A DNA stretch of 32,919 nt from Bradyrhizobium valentinum (GCF_001440405.1 NZ_LLXX01000169.1:288-33206); one strand, 5' to 3'. Numbered from the stretch's first letter, positions 1 to 8,860 are shown. Translations and numbers: made by a program. Notes: generated by a model not told the origin, from the letters alone.

Positions 1-786
1 GGTCGCCTCCAGCCGCGACATCGCGGAGAGACCGTCCATGGTCGCGACCGCGAAATAGTCGCAGAGCCGCCGCTCGGCGGTGGCACCGTCGAAGACATCG
101 CGGGTGAGCGGCGTCACGGAGGGCAGTTCGCGCAGCAGCGGACCGAGGTCGGCATCGCCATAGAGCGCGTCGGTGACGATGGCCTCGTTCGGGTTGATCC
201 GCGCCAGCGTCGCGGCGAGTTCCGCGGTCGAGCATTCCGTGACCATGAACTCGGACGTGGAGATGTCGATCCAGGCGAGCCCGATGCGATCGCCGCCGGA
301 AGAGGCGCGGGCGCGCGCGATCGCCAGCAAATAATTGTTGGTGCGGGCATCCAGCAGCGTGTCTTCAGTCAGCGTCCCCGGCGTCACCAGCCGCACCACG
401 CCGCGGGCCACCACGCTCTTATTGCCGCGGGCGCGTGCCGCGGCGGGATTCTCGGTCTGCTCGCATACGGCGACGCGGTGGCCGGCATTGATCAGGCGGT
501 GCAGATAATCCTCGGAGCGCTCCACCGGCACGCCGCACATCGGGATATCCACGCCCTGATGCTTGCCGCGCTTGGTCAGCACGATCCCGAGCGTCCTGGA
601 GGCGATTTCGGCGTCCTCGAAGAACAGCTCGTAGAAATCGCCCATCCGGTAGAACAGCAACAGCCCGGGATGGGCGGCCTTGATCTCGAGATATTGTTCC
701 ATCATCGGCGTGACGCGCGAATTTGCATCAGCGGCGGGAGTGGCCTCGGGCGGTGCGGGGGCGGGGATGGATTGCTGGATTGTCAT
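1..786 (-). CDS. mutS: DNA mismatch repair protein MutS, N-terminal part (cut by window edge)
   Basis: The minus strand is open from the ATG at 786 to the window edge, giving the first 262 residues of MutS, normally about 850-910 residues. MutS recognises base mismatches and small loops and starts methyl-independent mismatch repair with MutL. The mismatch-reading Phe-Xaa-Glu is visible at F51-Y52-E53 within MGDFYELFFEDAE. Also present are the domain I stretches LTKRGKHQG, DIPMCGVP and VAVCEQTENPAAARARG, then the start of the connector domain (RLVTPGTLTEDTLL). The ATPase and clamp domains lie outside the window. The start MTIQQ fits the N-terminus I remember from related Bradyrhizobiaceae MutS proteins, but no clear Shine-Dalgarno sequence precedes it because a palindromic repeat abuts the start codon. 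The neighbour pcaF is divergent and functionally unrelated. Confidence 0.95.
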   Translation of the reverse strand, partial: MTIQQSIPAPAPPEATPAADANSRVTPMMEQYLEIKAAHPGLLLFYRMGDFYELFFEDAEIASRTLGIVLTKRGKHQGVDIPMCGVPVERSEDYLHRLINAGHRVAVCEQTENPAAARARGNKSVVARGVVRLVTPGTLTEDTLLDARTNNYLLAIARARASSGGDRIGLAWIDISTSEFMVTECSTAELAATLARINPNEAIVTDALYGDADLGPLLRELPSVTPLTRDVFDGATAERRLCDYFAVATMDGLSAMSRLEAT

Positions 787-870
787 CAAAGCGTTTTCAA
801 GTGAAGTGGGCACCGGTTCGCGTGAAGAAAACGCGTCAAAAAGTGAAGCTGGAGCCGGCCAAGGCTCCAG
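787..870. repeat. Palindromic intergenic repeat abutting mutS start
   Basis: A perfect 8-bp inverted repeat (GCGTTTTC at 791-798, GAAAACGC at 827-834) encloses a loop containing CACCGGTTCGCG. A second hairpin follows, with CTGGAGCC at 849-856 and GGCTCCAG at 863-870. The first unit matches my memory of a short repeat found in many copies between genes in Bradyrhizobium and other rhizobia. Only one copy is seen in this window, so repeat status rests on memory. It occupies the place where the mutS ribosome binding site would be expected. Confidence 0.6.
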
Positions 871-1029
871 GGCGGCAAACTACAAAATTTCGCCGCGCGG
901 TCCTATTCCCATACCCGCGTTGTCAGAGTTTTCCACGCATCACGCCAGCGTTGAGGGCATGACGGCCCCGCCGCGGGATGGGCTTGCCTCAATTGACCTG
1001 TCGCGGGCACGCTCCTAAAACTCGCCATC

Positions 1030-1045
1030 AAACCTAGCGGGTTAA
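1030..1045. promoter_or_regulatory. Possible LysR/PcaQ-type operator upstream of pcaF
   Basis: AACC at 1031-1034 and GGTT at 1040-1043 form an inverted repeat with a 5-bp spacer, flanked by A on the left and AA on the right, about 33 bp upstream of the pcaF start. It resembles the rhizobial PcaQ site as I recall it (ATAACC, 4 bp, GGTTAA), but the spacer is one base longer. The site is short and could be chance. Confidence 0.3.
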
Positions 1046-1077
1046 CGCCTAAGGCACGGCATTCAGGGAGAGTTTCT

Positions 1078-2286
<1,209 letters not shown>

Positions 2287-2330
2287 AACAGTGGTTTGGG
2301 GGAGCGAAAAACAGTCCTTTCCCGAATTAG

Positions 2331-2343
2331 TTATGTCATATAA
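2331..2343. promoter_or_regulatory. Possible LysR box upstream of pcaH
   Basis: TTATGTCATATAA has 4-bp inverted arms (TTAT/ATAA) around a 5-bp centre, so it fits the T-N11-A pattern of LysR-type operators. It sits between pcaF and pcaH, about 48 bp upstream of the preferred pcaH start, and would allow pcaHG to be controlled separately from pcaF. It is AT-rich in a GC-rich region, so it may also hold a -10 element. No binding data exist here, and the match to the stronger palindrome at 4679 is only partial. Confidence 0.35.
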
Positions 2344-2390
2344 TGATCCGCAGCGCGGCTGACCGACGCGACGCGAGGGAGGAATTCATC

Positions 2391-3092
2391 ATGACATTGG
2401 TTTATCCGGTGCAAAGTCTCGCGGCGCATCCGCCGCGGCTGTCTCCCGCCTACAAAAGCACGGTCAAGCGCTCGCCCTCCAAGCCCTTGATTCCGATGCG
2501 GCACACGCTGTCGGAATTGACCGGCCCGGTCTACGGCCACGAGACGGTGCGCGAGAACGATCACGACCTCACGGTTCACGGCAAGGGCGAGCCGATCGGC
2601 GAGCGCATCATCGTGCACGGCCATGTGCTCGATGAGGACGGCCGCGGTATCCCGAACGCGCTGGTCGAACTGTGGCAGGCCAATTCCTGCGGCCGCTATG
2701 TCCACGTCGTCGACCAGCATCCTGCGCCGCTCGACCCGAATTTCACCGGCGCCGGCCGCACGCAATCTGACGCGCAAGGCTATTATCGCTTCATCACCAT
2801 CAAGCCCGGCGCCTATCCCTGGGGCAATCATCACAACGCCTGGCGGCCGGCCCACATCCACTTCTCGGTGTTCGGCCATTCGTTCGTGTCGCGTTTGGTG
2901 ACGCAGATGTATTTCCCCGGCGATCCGCTGTTTCCGTTCGATCCGATCTTCAATTCGGTCACCGACGAGAAGGCGCGCAACCGCATGATCTCCGCGTTCG
3001 ATATGGAGAACACCAAGCCGGATTGGGCGCTGTGCTACCGCTTCAACATTGTGCTGCGCGGGCAGAGCGCCACGCCGATGGAGAACAGTTAA
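2391..3092 (+). CDS. pcaH: Protocatechuate 3,4-dioxygenase beta subunit
   Basis: This is the iron-bearing subunit of the intradiol dioxygenase that opens protocatechuate to 3-carboxy-cis,cis-muconate using O2. From the preferred start the protein is 233 residues, the usual size. The four Fe(III) ligands are all recognisable: Y103 (in CGRYVH), Y142 (in GAYPWG), H155 and H157 (in WRPAHIHFS). The N-terminal SELTGPVYG and the LVELWQANSCGRY block are diagnostic for PcaH. The open frame extends upstream to 2343, but GAGGGAGG lies just ahead of the ATG at 2391, which therefore decides the start. The stop codon directly abuts the GTG of pcaG, so the two subunits are translationally linked. The putative operator at 2331-2343 lies upstream. 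Confidence 0.93.
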   Translation: MTLVYPVQSLAAHPPRLSPAYKSTVKRSPSKPLIPMRHTLSELTGPVYGHETVRENDHDLTVHGKGEPIGERIIVHGHVLDEDGRGIPNALVELWQANSCGRYVHVVDQHPAPLDPNFTGAGRTQSDAQGYYRFITIKPGAYPWGNHHNAWRPAHIHFSVFGHSFVSRLVTQMYFPGDPLFPFDPIFNSVTDEKARNRMISAFDMENTKPDWALCYRFNIVLRGQSATPMENS

Positions 3093-3698
3093 GTGCAACA
3101 GGCCAAACCGGACGGGATCACCCCGTCGCAAACCGTCGGTCCGTATTTCGCTTATGGCCTGACGCCGAACGGCAAATACGACTGGAACGACGCGTTCAAC
3201 AACAACCTGGTGACGCCTGACACGTCGGGTGAACGCATTCGCATCGAAGGACAGGTGTTCGACGGCGACGGCGCGGTCGTGCCGGATTGCATGCTGGAGA
3301 TCTGGCAGGCGGACGCGCAAGGGCGCTTCTCCGACCCGCAGGACAAGCGGGCGCTGACGAATACGTCATTCAAGGGATTCGGCCGCATAGGCACCGATGC
3401 GAAGGGCGGTTACACCTTCGACACCATCAAGCCGGGGCTAGTCGCCGATCCCGACGGCAAGCCGCAGGCGCCGCACATGGTGCTTGCCGTGTTCGCGCGC
3501 GGCATGCTCCTGCATAATTATTCGCGGATCTATTTCGACGGTGAGGCCGCCAACGCCACCGATCCCGTGCTGGCGCTGGTGCCGGCTGACCGCCGCTCGA
3601 CGCTGATCGCGACGCGGCAGCCGGGCAGCGGCAACGCGGTCTATCGTTTCGATATCCATCTGCAGGGCGACAAAGAGACGGTGTTTTTCGACGTATAG
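3093..3698 (+). CDS. pcaG: Protocatechuate 3,4-dioxygenase alpha subunit
   Basis: This 201-residue protein is the alpha partner of PcaH in the oligomeric protocatechuate 3,4-dioxygenase. It has the intradiol-dioxygenase beta-sandwich signatures TPSQTVGPYFAYGL near the N-terminus and LEIWQADAQGRFSD in the middle. It lacks the Tyr/His iron-ligand set of PcaH, as expected for the alpha subunit, with PHMVLAVFARGMLLHNYSRIYF in the corresponding region. The start is a GTG at 3093, immediately after the pcaH TAA at 3090-3092, so translation is probably coupled. The arrangement and length match pcaG in other proteobacteria. The next gene is a LysR regulator 45 bp downstream on the same strand. Confidence 0.93.
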   Translation: MQQAKPDGITPSQTVGPYFAYGLTPNGKYDWNDAFNNNLVTPDTSGERIRIEGQVFDGDGAVVPDCMLEIWQADAQGRFSDPQDKRALTNTSFKGFGRIGTDAKGGYTFDTIKPGLVADPDGKPQAPHMVLAVFARGMLLHNYSRIYFDGEAANATDPVLALVPADRRSTLIATRQPGSGNAVYRFDIHLQGDKETVFFDV

Positions 3699-3743
3699 CC
3701 GCAATTATTCAGACGAGGCGGCGCGACAGGCAAGACTTCGCAC

Positions 3744-4682
3744 ATGATGACGCTTCGCCAGGTCGAGGTGATCCGCGCCGTGATGGTGACCGGCACGATC
3801 GGCGGCGCTGCGAGGCTTCTGAACGTGTCGGCGCCCGGCATCAGCCGGCTGGTGAAATATACCGAGAAGTCGCTCGGCGTCCGCTTCTTCCAGCGTCAGA
3901 ACGGGCGCTATTTCCCGACGGCGGAAGCCCGCAACATCTTCGAGCAGATCAACGGCGTCTACGAAAAGATGGATGATCTCTCCGAGATCATCTCCAAGAT
4001 CGGCCGCGGCGATCTGTCCGAGCTGCGCATCGGTTCGGTGCCGAGCATCTCGCAGGTCATGGTGCCGCGCGCGATCGAGCGGGTGCGGCGCCGCTACCCC
4101 GAACTGCGGATCGACATCAACATCCTCAAGATCGAGGAAGCGGTTGATTATCTGTTACTCGGCCGGGGCGATTGCGTCGCCATGAGTTACCGGCTCGAGC
4201 ATCCCGGCCTCGATTTCCTGCCGCTGGCGTCGGGCGAGTTGTTCTGCATCGTGCCGGCCGGGCATGAGCTCGCCGGATGCAAGCAGGTCTCGGCCGCGGA
4301 GATCATCCGCTATCCGCTGATCGGGATCGATCCCAACGACCCCTATGGACGGATCATGGCGGAGATATTCGCCCGCAACAAACTCGACTACGACATTACC
4401 ATCCGCGCGCGCTTCGGCACGACCGTGTGTGCGCTGGTCAAGGCCGGTCTCGGCATTGCCGTGATCGACCAGTTCACTGTCGCCCATGGCGGTTATCCCG
4501 GCATCGAACTATTGAAGATCGTCGAGCCGACCAGATTCGATACTTACATTGCGGTGAAGCGCGGCGCGCCGCTCTCACTGCACATCGAGCATTTCATCGA
4601 CTGTCTGCGCTCGGAAATGCGGGCGGTCGGGCCAAGTAAAACAGCGTCGCGAAAGCCCGATTCGAGGTCTCGCAAGAAATAA
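3744..4682 (+). CDS. LysR-family transcriptional regulator, probable regulator of the shikimate/protocatechuate block
   Basis: This is a 312-residue LysR-type regulator. An N-terminal winged helix-turn-helix occupies roughly residues 1-62 (RQVEVIRAVMVTGTIGGAARLL, then ISRLVKYTEKSLGVRFFQR). A periplasmic-binding-like effector domain spans about 90-295. LysR proteins are usually tetrameric and bind T-N11-A palindromes, responding to a pathway metabolite. It lies between pcaG and the dehydrogenase gene in the same orientation, and a perfect 15-bp palindrome overlaps its stop codon. By context the effector could be protocatechuate, shikimate, quinate or a carboxymuconate, but none can be read from sequence. 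The C-terminal tail is rich in Lys, Arg and Ser. The Shine-Dalgarno is weak. ATG codons at 3744 and 3747 are both possible starts. It is not obviously PcaQ. Confidence 0.88.
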   Translation: MMTLRQVEVIRAVMVTGTIGGAARLLNVSAPGISRLVKYTEKSLGVRFFQRQNGRYFPTAEARNIFEQINGVYEKMDDLSEIISKIGRGDLSELRIGSVPSISQVMVPRAIERVRRRYPELRIDINILKIEEAVDYLLLGRGDCVAMSYRLEHPGLDFLPLASGELFCIVPAGHELAGCKQVSAAEIIRYPLIGIDPNDPYGRIMAEIFARNKLDYDITIRARFGTTVCALVKAGLGIAVIDQFTVAHGGYPGIELLKIVEPTRFDTYIAVKRGAPLSLHIEHFIDCLRSEMRAVGPSKTASRKPDSRSRKK

Positions 4683-4693
4683 CATGATGTTAT
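4679..4693. promoter_or_regulatory. Perfect 15-bp palindrome, candidate LysR operator
   Basis: ATAACATGATGTTAT has 7-bp perfect arms around a single central G and contains the classic LysR T-N11-A spacing (4680-4692). It overlaps the TAA stop of the LysR gene (4680-4682) and lies about 120 bp ahead of the shikimate dehydrogenase start, in the only sizeable gap before the dehydrogenase-ABC-quiC run. The sequence shows the palindrome directly. Its use by the adjacent LysR protein is inferred. Confidence 0.55.
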
Positions 4694-4811
4694 CTATCCG
4701 GCATAAATGGGTAATTGTGTTAGGTCGGCAAAGGGCTATCGTCGGGCCGGATCGGGACGTGTCCCGAGCCTACCGCTGCCGCTAAAGCGCATTGCACCTG
4801 ATGATGAGAAC

Positions 4812-5702
4812 ATGAGCCCTGCCGCCCGACCTCTTGCTCCGGCCGACCGCCGCTTTCTCACCGGCCTCATCGGGGCGCCGATCGCGCATTCGGCGTCGCC
4901 TGCGATGCATGAGCGGGCCGCCGAAGCGCTCGGCGCGCATTGCCACTACCAGCTCATTGAAGTCGCAGGCGCTGGCAGCGAGGAATTGCGGCGGCTGCTC
5001 GACGGCGTGCGCCGGCTGGGCTTTGCGGGCGTCAACGTCACCTTTCCGTATAAGGAAGCGGTTGTTTCCCTGCTCGATGAATTGTCGCCTGGGGCGCGTG
5101 CGATCGGCGCGGTCAACACCGTCGTGGTCAGGGATGGTCGGCTGATCGGATACAACACCGACACGACAGGGTTTGCCCGGGCGATCGCTGAGCTTATCCG
5201 AGATCCCGCGCAGAGCCGCGTCGCCGTGATCGGTGCAGGCGGCGTCGGCAAGGCGATCGCCTTCGCACTGGTGCAGACTGGCGTGGGCGAGATCAGGATC
5301 TTCGACACGGACCGCGCCAAGGCCGACCAACTCGCCGCGCAGTTCAAGAGCCAGGGCGAAGCAAGAGCTGCCGACAGCGTCGAGGACGCGATGAGCGGCG
5401 CTACCGGGGTCGTCAACGGCTCGCCGATCGGCATGCTGCCGAACCGTGGCACGCCGATCCCGGACACGCTGTTGCACAAGGACCTGTGGGTGGCCGATGC
5501 GGTCTACACGCCGCTCTGGACGCCGCTGTTGAATGCGGCAAAGGCAGGGGGTGCCGAGGTCATGACCGGGCGCGAGCTCGCGATCTATCAGGCCGCCGAC
5601 GCATTCGAACTGTTCACGGGACTGAAGCCATCGACCGTCGAGATGGGAAATGCATTCGACGCGGTGATGGCCAAACGCTACGCTAAAGTGAACGCAGCCT
5701 AA
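4812..5702 (+). CDS. Shikimate/quinate dehydrogenase, AroE family, probably catabolic and NAD-dependent
   Basis: This 296-residue protein belongs to the AroE/YdiB/QDH family, which interconverts shikimate and 3-dehydroshikimate (or quinate and 3-dehydroquinate). The substrate-binding Ser-Xaa-Ser is S27-A-S29 in PIAHSASPAMHE. The catalytic Lys is K81 in NVTFPYKEA, and the partner Asp is D117 in YNTDTTGFARAI. The dinucleotide fold has GAGGVGKA at 141-148. After the second strand it reads FDTDRAK (D165, D167), where NADP-dependent AroE proteins have an Asn-Arg-Thr motif. Acidic residues there favour NAD, as in quinate dehydrogenases. Context (pcaHG, quiC, importer) also argues for catabolism rather than the biosynthetic aroE. 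The frame is open from 4707, but the family N-terminus starts at the ATG at 4812. The ABC importer follows after 50 bp. Confidence 0.85.
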   Translation: MSPAARPLAPADRRFLTGLIGAPIAHSASPAMHERAAEALGAHCHYQLIEVAGAGSEELRRLLDGVRRLGFAGVNVTFPYKEAVVSLLDELSPGARAIGAVNTVVVRDGRLIGYNTDTTGFARAIAELIRDPAQSRVAVIGAGGVGKAIAFALVQTGVGEIRIFDTDRAKADQLAAQFKSQGEARAADSVEDAMSGATGVVNGSPIGMLPNRGTPIPDTLLHKDLWVADAVYTPLWTPLLNAAKAGGAEVMTGRELAIYQAADAFELFTGLKPSTVEMGNAFDAVMAKRYAKVNAA

Positions 5703-5752
5703 AACGCGGCCGGTCACAAGGTCGCTTGTTGTAACGAGAAGAGGGGATGGAA

Positions 5753-6889
5753 ATGAGATCTGGAATTTTTGCTGGGCTCCTGCTCGCCACCGTGTCAGCA
5801 GGCGCAGCCTTCGCGCAAGGCGCACCGATCAAACTCGCCAATGTCGCGGAATTGTCCGGCGGTGGCGCAACCGTCGGCAATAACTGGAAGAACGGTATCG
5901 ACCTTGCGATCGAGGAAGTGAACGCCAAGGGTGGGTTGCTCGGCCGCAAGCTGGAAGTCACGCATGCGGACTCGCAATCGAATCCCGGCGTCGCGCGTGC
6001 GCAGGTGCAGAAGGCGCTCGACAACGAACCCTACGTCCTGCTCGGGCCCGGCTATTCCGGCTCGGTCAAGGTCACTTCGCCGCTCGCCGCCGAAGCCGGC
6101 ATCGCGCAGATCATGGGCGGCGAAGCCGCCGAACTGACGCAAGGCGGCAACAAGTTTCTGTTCCGCACCTCGTTCGGCCAGCAATCCTCGATGCCGAAGG
6201 TTGCCAAATACATCAACGACGAGCTGAAGGCGAAGTCGGTCGCGATCGTCTGGGTCAACAATGATTTCGGCAAGGGTGGCCGTGACGTCATCACCAAGGA
6301 ATTCGCCAAGTACAACATCAAGATCGCGGCTGACATCTCGACCGAAGCCGGACAGGCCGATTTCGCCGCCGACGTCAGCAAGATCAAGGCCGCGGCGCCC
6401 GATGCTGTCTTCGTCTATGTCAACGAGGAAGAAAGCGCCCGGATGCTCAAGGAGCTGAAGCGCCAGGCGATCACCGTGCCGTTGGTCGGCGAGACGACGC
6501 TGGTCGGCCAGAAAGTCGTCGAACTCGCCGGCGACGCCGCAAACGGCGCGCGTGGTCATGTCGGCTTGACCACCGATGCGCCGGTCGATCTGGTCAAGGC
6601 TTTCAGGGAGAAGTTCGTCAAGAAGTACAACTACGTCCCTGATCATAACGGGCTGAAGGGCTATCTCGCGATCTACATGATCAAGGCCACCACCGAGAAG
6701 ATGGGCAAGGTCGATTCCAAGGCGTTCGCCGACAACCTCCACGGTCTCACCATCAAGGCCGCGAGCGAGCCCGGCATCCTGATGGATGTGACCTTCGATG
6801 AGAAGGGCGACATCGATCGCCAGGGATTCCTGGTCGAGATCGTCGAGGGCAAGCAGGTCGTCAAGCAGGTGTTGCCGAAGCTGAACTGA
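5753..6889 (+). CDS. Branched-chain-type ABC transporter, periplasmic substrate-binding protein
   Basis: This is a type I periplasmic binding protein of the LivK/peripla_BP_6 family, 378 residues. A signal peptide covers about the first 22 residues (hydrophobic GIFAGLLLATVSAGAAFA, then QGAPIKLANVAELSG). The mature start resembles binding proteins for aromatic or hydroaromatic acids as well as amino acids, so family alone does not give the ligand. Its place between a shikimate dehydrogenase and a dehydroshikimate dehydratase suggests shikimate, quinate or a related plant acid. Two in-frame ATGs exist. GAGGGG at 5741-5746 abuts the ATG at 5747 and sits 6 bases from the ATG at 5753, so 5753 is preferred. 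A stem-loop follows the gene before the permease genes. Confidence 0.88.
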   Translation: MRSGIFAGLLLATVSAGAAFAQGAPIKLANVAELSGGGATVGNNWKNGIDLAIEEVNAKGGLLGRKLEVTHADSQSNPGVARAQVQKALDNEPYVLLGPGYSGSVKVTSPLAAEAGIAQIMGGEAAELTQGGNKFLFRTSFGQQSSMPKVAKYINDELKAKSVAIVWVNNDFGKGGRDVITKEFAKYNIKIAADISTEAGQADFAADVSKIKAAAPDAVFVYVNEEESARMLKELKRQAITVPLVGETTLVGQKVVELAGDAANGARGHVGLTTDAPVDLVKAFREKFVKKYNYVPDHNGLKGYLAIYMIKATTEKMGKVDSKAFADNLHGLTIKAASEPGILMDVTFDEKGDIDRQGFLVEIVEGKQVVKQVLPKLN

Positions 6890-6903
6890 GCTATGGCACG
6901 GGT

Positions 6904-6923
6904 GGCGCGCGGAAGAACGCGCC
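6904..6923. terminator. Intercistronic stem-loop after the binding-protein gene
   Basis: GGCGCG (6904-6909) pairs with CGCGCC (6918-6923) across an 8-base loop, directly after the binding-protein stop codon. No T-run follows, so it is unlikely to be a full terminator. Such hairpins often protect the binding-protein mRNA from 3' decay and let it accumulate above the permease mRNA. That role is inferred. Confidence 0.4.
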
Positions 6924-6989
6924 CCCGTCGCGATCAGGCATTGCGAAACAGCATTGATATCGTCCGCGTGTGACGGTGAGGGGAGAAGC

Positions 6990-7865
6990 ATGTCCAATCT
7001 GCTCGATCTGCTCGTGGCAGGCCTTGCGACCGGGGCGATCTATGCCCTCGTTGCGGTCGGTTTCACGCTGCTGTGGCAGACGTCGCAAACCATCAATTTC
7101 GCACAAGGCGAATTCGTGATGTTGCCGGCGTTCCTGATGCTGGCGGTGATGCATGCAGGTGCGCCGTTCTGGCTCGCGATCATTCTCGGCATCCTGCTGT
7201 CGCTGCTGCTGCTCGGGCTCGGGTTCAAGCTGCTGCTGGTCGACCCGATGCTGCGGCACGGCGTGCTGCCGCTGGCGATTGCGACCATGGCGCTGGCGAT
7301 CGGCATGAAGGAAGCGGTGAAGCAGTTCTTCAGCGCCGAGGCGTCGCCATTCCCCTCCATCGTGCCGGCGGGTGACGTTTCGATCCTCGGCCGGGTGGTC
7401 TCGTTGCAGAGCCTCGGCGTGCTGGCACTCGCGATCGCGGTCGTGATCGGCCTGACCGCGCTGTTGAATCGCACGTCGATCGGCCATCAGATGCAGGCGA
7501 CCGCGCAGAATCCGACGGTCGCCCGCATCATCGGCGTGCCGGTCGAACGCATGATCCTGCTGACGTTCCTGATCAACGCGTTTCTGGTGGCGTTGGCTTC
7601 GCTGCTGATCACGCCGATCTATCTGGCAAAATTCTCCTCTGGCGAGGTGCTGGGACAGGCGGCGTTCATCGCGGCGATTGTCGGCGGCTTCAACCAGGTG
7701 CGCGGCGCCATCGCCGGCGGGCTCTTGATCGGCGTGGTGGACAATCTGGCCGCCGCCTATGTGTCGACACAGTACCGCGCCGCTGTCCCGCTCATCCTGT
7801 TGATCGTAATCATTCTGTTCCGCCCGCAGGGACTGCTCGGCCGGCCCGAGGAGCGCACGGTATGA
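6990..7865 (+). CDS. Branched-chain-type ABC transporter permease (LivH family)
   Basis: This 291-residue inner-membrane permease of the LivH type has about eight hydrophobic segments. The family signature near the N-terminus is clear (TGAIYALVAVGFTLLWQTSQTINFAQGEF), as is the C-terminal GGFNQVRGAIAGGLLIGVVDNLAAAY block. The frame is open from 6954, but GAGGGGAGAAGC precedes the ATG at 6990 and the homologous start is there. The stop overlaps the start of the next permease gene as ATGA, so the two permeases are translationally coupled. It would form a heterodimeric channel with the LivM-type protein, energised by the two ATPases that follow. Confidence 0.9.
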   Translation: MSNLLDLLVAGLATGAIYALVAVGFTLLWQTSQTINFAQGEFVMLPAFLMLAVMHAGAPFWLAIILGILLSLLLLGLGFKLLLVDPMLRHGVLPLAIATMALAIGMKEAVKQFFSAEASPFPSIVPAGDVSILGRVVSLQSLGVLALAIAVVIGLTALLNRTSIGHQMQATAQNPTVARIIGVPVERMILLTFLINAFLVALASLLITPIYLAKFSSGEVLGQAAFIAAIVGGFNQVRGAIAGGLLIGVVDNLAAAYVSTQYRAAVPLILLIVIILFRPQGLLGRPEERTV

Positions 7866-8860
7866 CGGCCACGGGGAAATATCTGCGCATTGTGCTCGGC
7901 ATCGCTGTCATCGCGGCCCTGATCGTCGTGCCGATGAACTTCAATCGCTATGGGCTCTATATCCTGAGCCAATGGGCTGTCATGACGATTGCCGCGATGG
8001 GGCTCAATTTGACGCTGGGTTACGCCGGTCAGATCTCGCTGGCGCAGGGTGCCTTCGTCGGCATCGGTGCCTATGCGGCGGCGATCATGACCACGCAGGG
8101 CATGCCACTGATTGCCGCGCTCGCTGTTGCGATCGTGCTGTGCTTCGCCATCGGCTGGATTCTCGGTTATCCCGCGCTGCGCGTGCAGCATCATTACCTT
8201 GCCTTCGTGACGCTGGCGTTCTCGACGCTCGCGTTCCTTGTGTTCCGCAACGAGGACTGGCTCACCAAGGGTATCTACGGCATCTCCAACATTCCGCGGC
8301 CGAACGTCATGGGCTTCGCCACCAACCGGCCGCTGCCGTTCTATTATTTCTGTCTCGGCTCGCTCGGTATCGTCTCGCTGGCGATGTGGTGGCTGATCCG
8401 CTCGCCCTGGGGCCGCGCCTTCGTGGCGCTGCGCGAAAATCCGGTGCGGGCGCTGTCGCTCGGCATCGACACGCGGCGCTATACGCTGATGGCGTTTGCG
8501 ATCGGATCGGCGCTCGGCGGCGTCGCCGGCACGCTCTATGCTCCGCTGACGCAGTATATCGATCCGGTTCCCTTCAACCTCTCGCTATCGCTCGATCTGT
8601 TGATGATGGTGATCGTCGGCGGCTCAGGCTTCTTCTTCGGACCGTTCCTCGGTGCGATGATTGCAGTGCTGCTGCCGGAGTGGCTGCGCTTCACGCAGGG
8701 CTACTATTTGATGCTCTATGCGGTCGCCGTAATGCTGCTGTTGATCTACTCGCCGACCGGCATCCTCGGCATTCTCGACCGCTATCTGGCCGAGCGCCGC
8801 ACCAAGGTGGCCTCCGCGCTGCGCGCGGTCGCCAAATCCAGGCTGGAGACGGCGCCATGA
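7862..8860 (+). CDS. Branched-chain-type ABC transporter permease (LivM family)
   Basis: This 332-residue polytopic permease is of the LivM type. It has the family block LNLTLGYAGQISLAQGAFVGIGAYAAA at about residues 47-75 and the cytoplasmic EAA-like loop WGRAFVALRENPVRALSLGIDTRRYTLMAFAIGSALGG. Its start codon overlaps the LivH-type stop (ATGA at 7862-7865), and its own stop overlaps the next ATG at 8857-8860. The length and about ten hydrophobic segments are normal. It is the second half of the membrane channel of this importer. Confidence 0.9.
   Translation: MTATGKYLRIVLGIAVIAALIVVPMNFNRYGLYILSQWAVMTIAAMGLNLTLGYAGQISLAQGAFVGIGAYAAAIMTTQGMPLIAALAVAIVLCFAIGWILGYPALRVQHHYLAFVTLAFSTLAFLVFRNEDWLTKGIYGISNIPRPNVMGFATNRPLPFYYFCLGSLGIVSLAMWWLIRSPWGRAFVALRENPVRALSLGIDTRRYTLMAFAIGSALGGVAGTLYAPLTQYIDPVPFNLSLSLDLLMMVIVGGSGFFFGPFLGAMIAVLLPEWLRFTQGYYLMLYAVAVMLLLIYSPTGILGILDRYLAERRTKVASALRAVAKSRLETAP

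Noticed and set aside
5795..6997. A 400-residue minus-strand open frame opposite the binding-protein gene
   Set aside because: It is a codon-bias shadow of the clearly coding periplasmic binding protein on the plus strand.
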